DNA from: Thermoanaerobaculia bacterium
GTDB taxonomy: Bacteria > Acidobacteriota > Thermoanaerobaculia > UBA5066
NCBI GenBank assembly: GCA_017999215.1
Contig: JAGOBQ010000245.1
Location: forward strand, 1 to 6,495
Length of the DNA: 6,495 nucleotides
Direction of reading: 5' to 3'
Each line of letters starts with the position of its first letter. The stretch's first letter is position 1. The notes under the pieces were generated by a model. That model did no database searches and was not told the origin of the DNA. It was given only the letters and a program-made list of their open reading frames with translations. Below are positions 4,800 through 6,495 of this stretch, in pieces. The translations under genes were made by a program, and so were the position numbers.

Positions 4800-6495
4800 G
4801 CCTGCCGAGCCTCCCCTCTCTTCCGTCGGCCGGCGGTGCGGCGCCTCTCGCCGTTCCCGCCGCGGGACCCGAGGTGGAGCTCGCGGTCTCGGGGATGCAC
4901 TGCGCCTCGTGCGTCGGCCGGATCGAGTCGGCGCTCGGGAAGGTCCCCGGCGTCTCGCTGGCCGTCGTCGACCTCCTGTCGGGGCGCGCCCGCGTCCGGC
5001 TGGCGGACCCCGCCCTCCCTCTGGAGCGGCTCGTCGAGGCGGTGTCGGCCGTCGGCTACGAGGCGAAGCCCGCGCCGAGCGCGGAGCTCTCCGGCCTCGA
5101 GGAGCTCGTCGACTCCGAGCAGGCGGAGCGGGCGGCTCAGCTCGCGGCTCTGACGCGGAAGGCCGCCTTCGCCGGCGTCGTCGCCGTCCCCGTCGCGCTC
5201 CTCTCGATGGCCGAGGTGACGTTCCGAGGACGCGACCCCCTCTTCCTCCTCCTCACGGCGCTCGTCCTCGCGTTCCCCGCGCGCGACATCCTCGTCTCCG
5301 GCGCCCGCGCGGCCGCCCGCCTCGCCCCCGACATGAACACCCTCGTGGCGCTGGGGACGACGGCGGCGTTCCTCACCTCGGCCGCCGCGACGCTCTTCCC
5401 GGCCCTCTTTCACGCGGAGGGGGGGCACGCGCCGGTCTACTACGAGGCCGCGGTCGTGGTCGTCGCGCTCGTCCTCCTGGGCCGGTTCCTCGAGGAGCGG
5501 GCGAAGGGGAAGGCGGGGGATGCGATCCGCGCGCTCGCGAGGCTCGGCGCCCGGAAGGCGCGCCTCGTCCGGGACGGGGCCGACCTGGAGGTGCCGCTCG
5601 AGCGGGTCCGCGCGGGCGACCTCCTTCGCGTCCTTCCGGGAGAGAAGGTCCCGACGGACGGCGTGCTCGTCGAGGGGTCGACGGCCGTGGACGAGTCGCT
5701 CGTGACGGGGGAATCGATCCCGGTCGAGAAGGGGCCGGGAGACCCGCTCCTCGGCGCGACGGTGAACGGGAACGGCGCGATCGTCCTGAAGGCGACGCGG
5801 GTGGGCAAGGAGACGGCGCTCGCTCAGGTCGTGAAGCTCGTGAGGCAGGCGCAGGCGACGAAAGCGCCCGTGCAGCGGCTCGTCGACCGGGTCGCGGCGG
5901 TCTTCGTCCCGGCGGTCGTCCTCGTCGCGCTCGTCTCCTTCGCGGGGTGGATGCTCCTCGGCCCCGAGCCGAGGCTCCTGCGCGCGCTCCTCGCCGTCAC
6001 GTCGGTCCTCCTCGTCGCCTGCCCCTGCGCGCTGGGCCTGGCCACGCCGACGGCCCTCGTCGTCGGGACCGGCCGCGGCGCGCGGATGGGGCTCCTCCTG
6101 CGCGACGCGGGGGTCCTGGAGAAGGCGGCGCGGGTGACGGCGATCGTCTTCGACAAGACGGGGACGCTCACCGCCGGGCGGCCGGCGGTGACGGCCGTCC
6201 GCCCGGCCGGCGGCACGAGCGAAGCCGAGCTCCTCGGCGCGCTCGCAGCCCTCGAGAGCGGCTCGGAGCACCCGCTCGGGAAGGCGATCGTCGCGGAAGC
6301 GAACGCGCGCGGCCTCGACTTCGAGCGCGCGAGGGACGTGAAGGCGGTGCCGGGCGGCGGCGTGACCGGGACGGTTGGCAGGGCGCCGGCGCTTGCGGGG
6401 TCGGAGGCGTTCCTCGCCGCGCGCGGCGTCGCGGTGCCGGAAGCGCTCGCCGGCGCGGCGGGCGGCGGGACGCTCGTCCTCCTCGCGCTCGGAGG
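4796..6495 (+). CDS. copA: Copper-type P1B ATPase, N-terminal two thirds (cut by right edge)
   Basis: The predicted pump exports Cu+ (or Ag+) from the cytoplasm using ATP. From the ATG overlapping the peptidase stop (ATGA), 566 codons stay open to the window edge; CopA proteins are usually about 700-850 residues. One heavy-metal-associated domain is present, with GMHCASC at residues 33-39 (Cys36 and Cys39 bind metal). Membrane segments lie near 123-143, 146-166, 180-204, 213-233, 366-388 and 395-420. The actuator TGES is at 304-307. The transport site CPC is at 409-411 within ACPCALGLATPTAL, the phosphorylated Asp453 is in DKTGTLT, and the nucleotide-domain SEHPLG is at 490-495 with His492, followed by PGGGV at 519-523. 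The GDGxND hinge and the membrane motifs that separate copper from zinc pumps lie beyond the edge. Copper is therefore favoured from GMHCASC and the CPC context but not proven. The short N-terminal tail repeats SLP (2-4, 5-7, 8-10). No CueR- or CsoR-type operator was seen; expression probably depends on the upstream peptidase gene. Confidence 0.92.
   Translation, partial: MSLPSLPSLPSAGGAAPLAVPAAGPEVELAVSGMHCASCVGRIESALGKVPGVSLAVVDLLSGRARVRLADPALPLERLVEAVSAVGYEAKPAPSAELSGLEELVDSEQAERAAQLAALTRKAAFAGVVAVPVALLSMAEVTFRGRDPLFLLLTALVLAFPARDILVSGARAAARLAPDMNTLVALGTTAAFLTSAAATLFPALFHAEGGHAPVYYEAAVVVVALVLLGRFLEERAKGKAGDAIRALARLGARKARLVRDGADLEVPLERVRAGDLLRVLPGEKVPTDGVLVEGSTAVDESLVTGESIPVEKGPGDPLLGATVNGNGAIVLKATRVGKETALAQVVKLVRQAQATKAPVQRLVDRVAAVFVPAVVLVALVSFAGWMLLGPEPRLLRALLAVTSVLLVACPCALGLATPTALVVGTGRGARMGLLLRDAGVLEKAARVTAIVFDKTGTLTAGRPAVTAVRPAGGTSEAELLGALAALESGSEHPLGKAIVAEANARGLDFERARDVKAVPGGGVTGTVGRAPALAGSEAFLAARGVAVPEALAGAAGGGTLVLLALG

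Noticed and set aside
4799..4825. SLP triplet repeat at the copper ATPase N-terminus as a functional repeat
   Set aside because: Only three short copies with differing codons lie in a variable tail before the metal-binding domain; probably neutral.
4733..6271. 512-codon open frame on the minus strand
   Set aside because: It is antisense to the copper ATPase, whose plus-strand frame holds every expected motif. The antisense product is Arg/Glu/Asp-rich and featureless.

Overview
The window is very GC-rich, gene-dense bacterial DNA. Wobble positions are almost always G or C, and this produces long antisense open frames that are not genes. Five protein genes account for all but about 170 bases. 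The genes point to a Gram-negative-type cell, with exported enzymes, a periplasmic sensor domain and diaminopimelate metabolism. The composition and gene types would fit an Acidobacteriota, Gemmatimonadota or Myxococcota-like soil or sediment bacterium. That placement is inference at low confidence, because no RNA gene or taxonomic marker is present. Layout: (1) bases 1-428, minus strand, hold the N-terminal third of a diaminopimelate decarboxylase (lysA), which runs off the left edge. (2) Bases 429-575 are a divergent intergenic region. It holds a Shine-Dalgarno and a plausible sigma-70-like promoter for lysA, a TAGAAT box placed exactly for a leaderless transcript of the rightward gene, and an inverted repeat that makes the two -10 regions mirror images. 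(3) Bases 576-3349, plus strand, are a two-gene unit. An exported S66-family LD-carboxypeptidase overlaps, through GTGA, a membrane diguanylate cyclase with a periplasmic beta-sandwich domain, seven membrane segments and an intact GGDEF domain with an inhibitory I-site. (4) Bases 3372 to the right edge are a second two-gene unit. A secreted M28 peptidase of carboxypeptidase Q type overlaps, through ATGA, a copper-type P1B ATPase (CopA-like) that is cut by the right edge before its GDGxND hinge. The first two genes share a biochemical theme: lysA consumes meso-diaminopimelate, and LD-carboxypeptidases trim diaminopimelate-containing muropeptides. The coupling of an envelope muropeptide hydrolase to a c-di-GMP synthase with a sugar-binding-like sensor fold is the most interesting arrangement here. 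A link between cell-wall turnover and c-di-GMP is only a hypothesis. The peptidase and copper pump have no obvious functional link beyond sharing a transcript. No mobile element, CRISPR array, tRNA, rRNA or convincing terminator was seen, and I found no clearly unprecedented system.
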